Shown in pieces: positions 62,953-64,000 of a stretch of 64,000 bases of DNA. The stretch is taken from NCBI GenBank assembly GCA_963931085.1, contig OZ006973.1, positions 1,550,001-1,614,000 of the forward strand, in the 5' to 3' direction. Below the pieces are notes generated by a model, which saw only the letters and a program-made list of their open reading frames with translations, did no database searches and had not been told where the DNA came from. Position numbers and translations under genes: made by a program. The first letter of the stretch is position 1, and every line of letters begins with the position of its first letter. The stretch is from UMGS1994 sp944386155. GTDB lineage: Bacteria > Bacillota > Clostridia > TANB77 > CAG-508.

Positions 62953-64000
62953 TTATTCTTTGATTTCTGAAACGATACCAGAACCTACTGTTCTACCACC
63001 TTCACGAATAGCGAATCTTAATCCTTTTTCGATAGCGATTGGAGTAATTAATTCGATATCCATTGTTACGTTATCTCCTGGCATAACCATTTCTGTTCCT
63101 GCAGGTAATTCGATAACACCTGTAACGTCAGTTGTTCTGAAATAGAATTGTGGTCTATATCCGTTAAAGAATGGAGTATGTCTTCCACCTTCTTCTTTAG
63201 TTAAGATATAAACTTCAGCTTTGAATTTTGTATGTGGGTGTATTGTTCCTGGTTTTGCTAAAACTTGACCTCTTTCGATTTCGTTTCTTTGAACGCCTCT
63301 TAATAATACACCTATATTATCACCAGCTTCAGCTTGGTCTAATAATTTTCTGAACATTTCTACACCAGTAATAACTGTTTTTGAAGCTTGTGGTTTTAAA
63401 CCAACGATTTCAACTTCATCAGAAACTTTAACAACTCCTCTTTCTACTCTACCTGTTGCAACAGTTCCTCTACCTGTGATAGAGAATACGTCTTCAACTG
63501 GCATTAAGAATGGTTGGTCTGTTGGTCTGTCTGGTGTTGGGATGTAGCTGTCTACTGCATCCATTAATTCTTTCATTGGAGCATATACAGGATCGTTAGG
63601 ATCTGTTGATGTGCTCTCTAATACTTGTAATGAAGATCCTTTGATAATTGGAATCTCGTCACCTGGGAAGTCATAAGCAGATAATAAGTCTCTAACTTCC
63701 ATTTCAACTAATTCTAATAATTCTGGATCATCAACCATATCGCATTTATTTAAGTAAACTACGATATATTTAACACCAACTTGTCTAGCAAGTAAGATGT
63801 GCTCTCTTGTTTGTGGCATTGGTCCATCAGCAGCTGAAACTACTAATATAGCACCATCCATTTGAGCAGCACCAGTGATCATGTTTTTAACATAGTCAGC
63901 ATGTCCTGGGCAGTCAACGTGAGCATAATGTCTCTTGTCTGTTTCATATTCAACGTGAGCTGTATTAATTGTTATACCTCTTGCTTTTTCTTCTGGAGCT
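62953..64000 (-). CDS. tuf: Elongation factor Tu, N-terminal part missing at window edge
   Basis: GTPase that delivers aminoacyl-tRNA. The readable 349 or so residues run from APEEKARGITINTAHVEY (G2 region) through VDCPGHADYVKN (G3), LNKCDMV (G4) and KGSSL (G5) to the domain 2 and 3 barrels, ending GSGIVSEIKE. The first 50 or so residues lie beyond 64000. Codon usage is strongly biased, as usual for this highly expressed gene, with CGT and AGA for arginine and no CGG. Strong terminator after the stop. Whether fusA and rpsG precede it cannot be seen. Confidence 0.98.
   Translation of the reverse strand, partial: APEEKARGITINTAHVEYETDKRHYAHVDCPGHADYVKNMITGAAQMDGAILVVSAADGPMPQTREHILLARQVGVKYIVVYLNKCDMVDDPELLELVEMEVRDLLSAYDFPGDEIPIIKGSSLQVLESTSTDPNDPVYAPMKELMDAVDSYIPTPDRPTDQPFLMPVEDVFSITGRGTVATGRVERGVVKVSDEVEIVGLKPQASKTVITGVEMFRKLLDQAEAGDNIGVLLRGVQRNEIERGQVLAKPGTIHPHTKFKAEVYILTKEEGGRHTPFFNGYRPQFYFRTTDVTGVIELPAGTEMVMPGDNVTMDIELITPIAIEKGLRFAIREGGRTVGSGIVSEIKE

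Noticed and set aside
1..64000. CRISPR arrays, tRNA or rRNA genes, insertion sequences
   Set aside because: No regular spacer-repeat array, cloverleaf or transposase-like reading was seen.

Overview
The window is a strongly A+T-rich stretch of a Gram-positive chromosome. The gene content points to a spore-forming member of the Clostridia (Bacillota): a spoIIGA-sigE pair next to ftsA-ftsZ, DivIVA and SepF, HrcA-type CIRCE control of groES-groEL, a plsX-acpP-rnc-radical SAM run, and strong AGGAGG ribosome sites almost everywhere. Nothing in the sequence allows a species call. Almost all genes lie on the minus strand; a few single-gene plus-strand units interrupt them.

Layout on the + coordinate. 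1-8.9 kb: MBL-fold nuclease (partial), an unknown protein, ftsK, a coiled-coil protein, rsmD, divIVA, sepF, a HlyD-like protein, miaA. 8.9-21.2 kb: mutL, a 40-residue Cys-rich plus-strand gene, groEL-groES, a membrane-anchored protein, proS, scpB, a plus-strand orphan, rimO, RNase G, pth. 21.3-27 kb: surface-glycan genes (three glycosyltransferases, an FrhB-like Fe-S protein, a pyruvyl transferase). 27-38.8 kb: tsaC, murE, sigE, spoIIGA, ftsZ, ftsA, sbp, two DUF881 genes, ftsQ, murA (envelope, division and sporulation). 39-50 kb: topB, a VPYTG surface protein, a plus-strand zinc-peptidase-like gene, uracil-DNA glycosylase, pgeF, alr, addB, and a compact cassette that looks foreign. 50-57 kb: ogg, yvcK, a HAD hydrolase, yitT, a radical SAM gene, rnc, acpP, plsX. 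57-64 kb: a 1617-residue protein with two transglutaminase-like domains, a small LRR protein, and tuf (partial).

The most striking observation is a recoding pattern. Four genes that should be intact (tsaC, murE, spoIIGA, alr) are each split by +1 frameshifts, five sites in all, two of them in tsaC. At every site the zero-frame codon is CGG, the codon before it ends in a pyrimidine, and skipping the C of CGG restores the conserved protein with a glycine from the overlapping GGA or GGT. Reading all other genes by eye, I found no in-frame CGG in any native gene; the only other two are in the foreign-looking gene at 49560-49964. The simplest reading is that CGG is not a normal arginine codon here, and that NNY-CGG-N works as a programmed +1 frameshift or quadruplet glycine signal used to make essential wall, tRNA-modification and sporulation proteins. 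This is inference from one window and needs genome-wide and proteomic testing; systematic sequencing error is the main alternative.

Other points of interest are intrinsic terminators that abut the start regions of ftsK and yitT, a perfect 14-bp inverted repeat at the promoter of the peptidase-like gene, and a glycosyltransferase with degenerate catalytic motifs.
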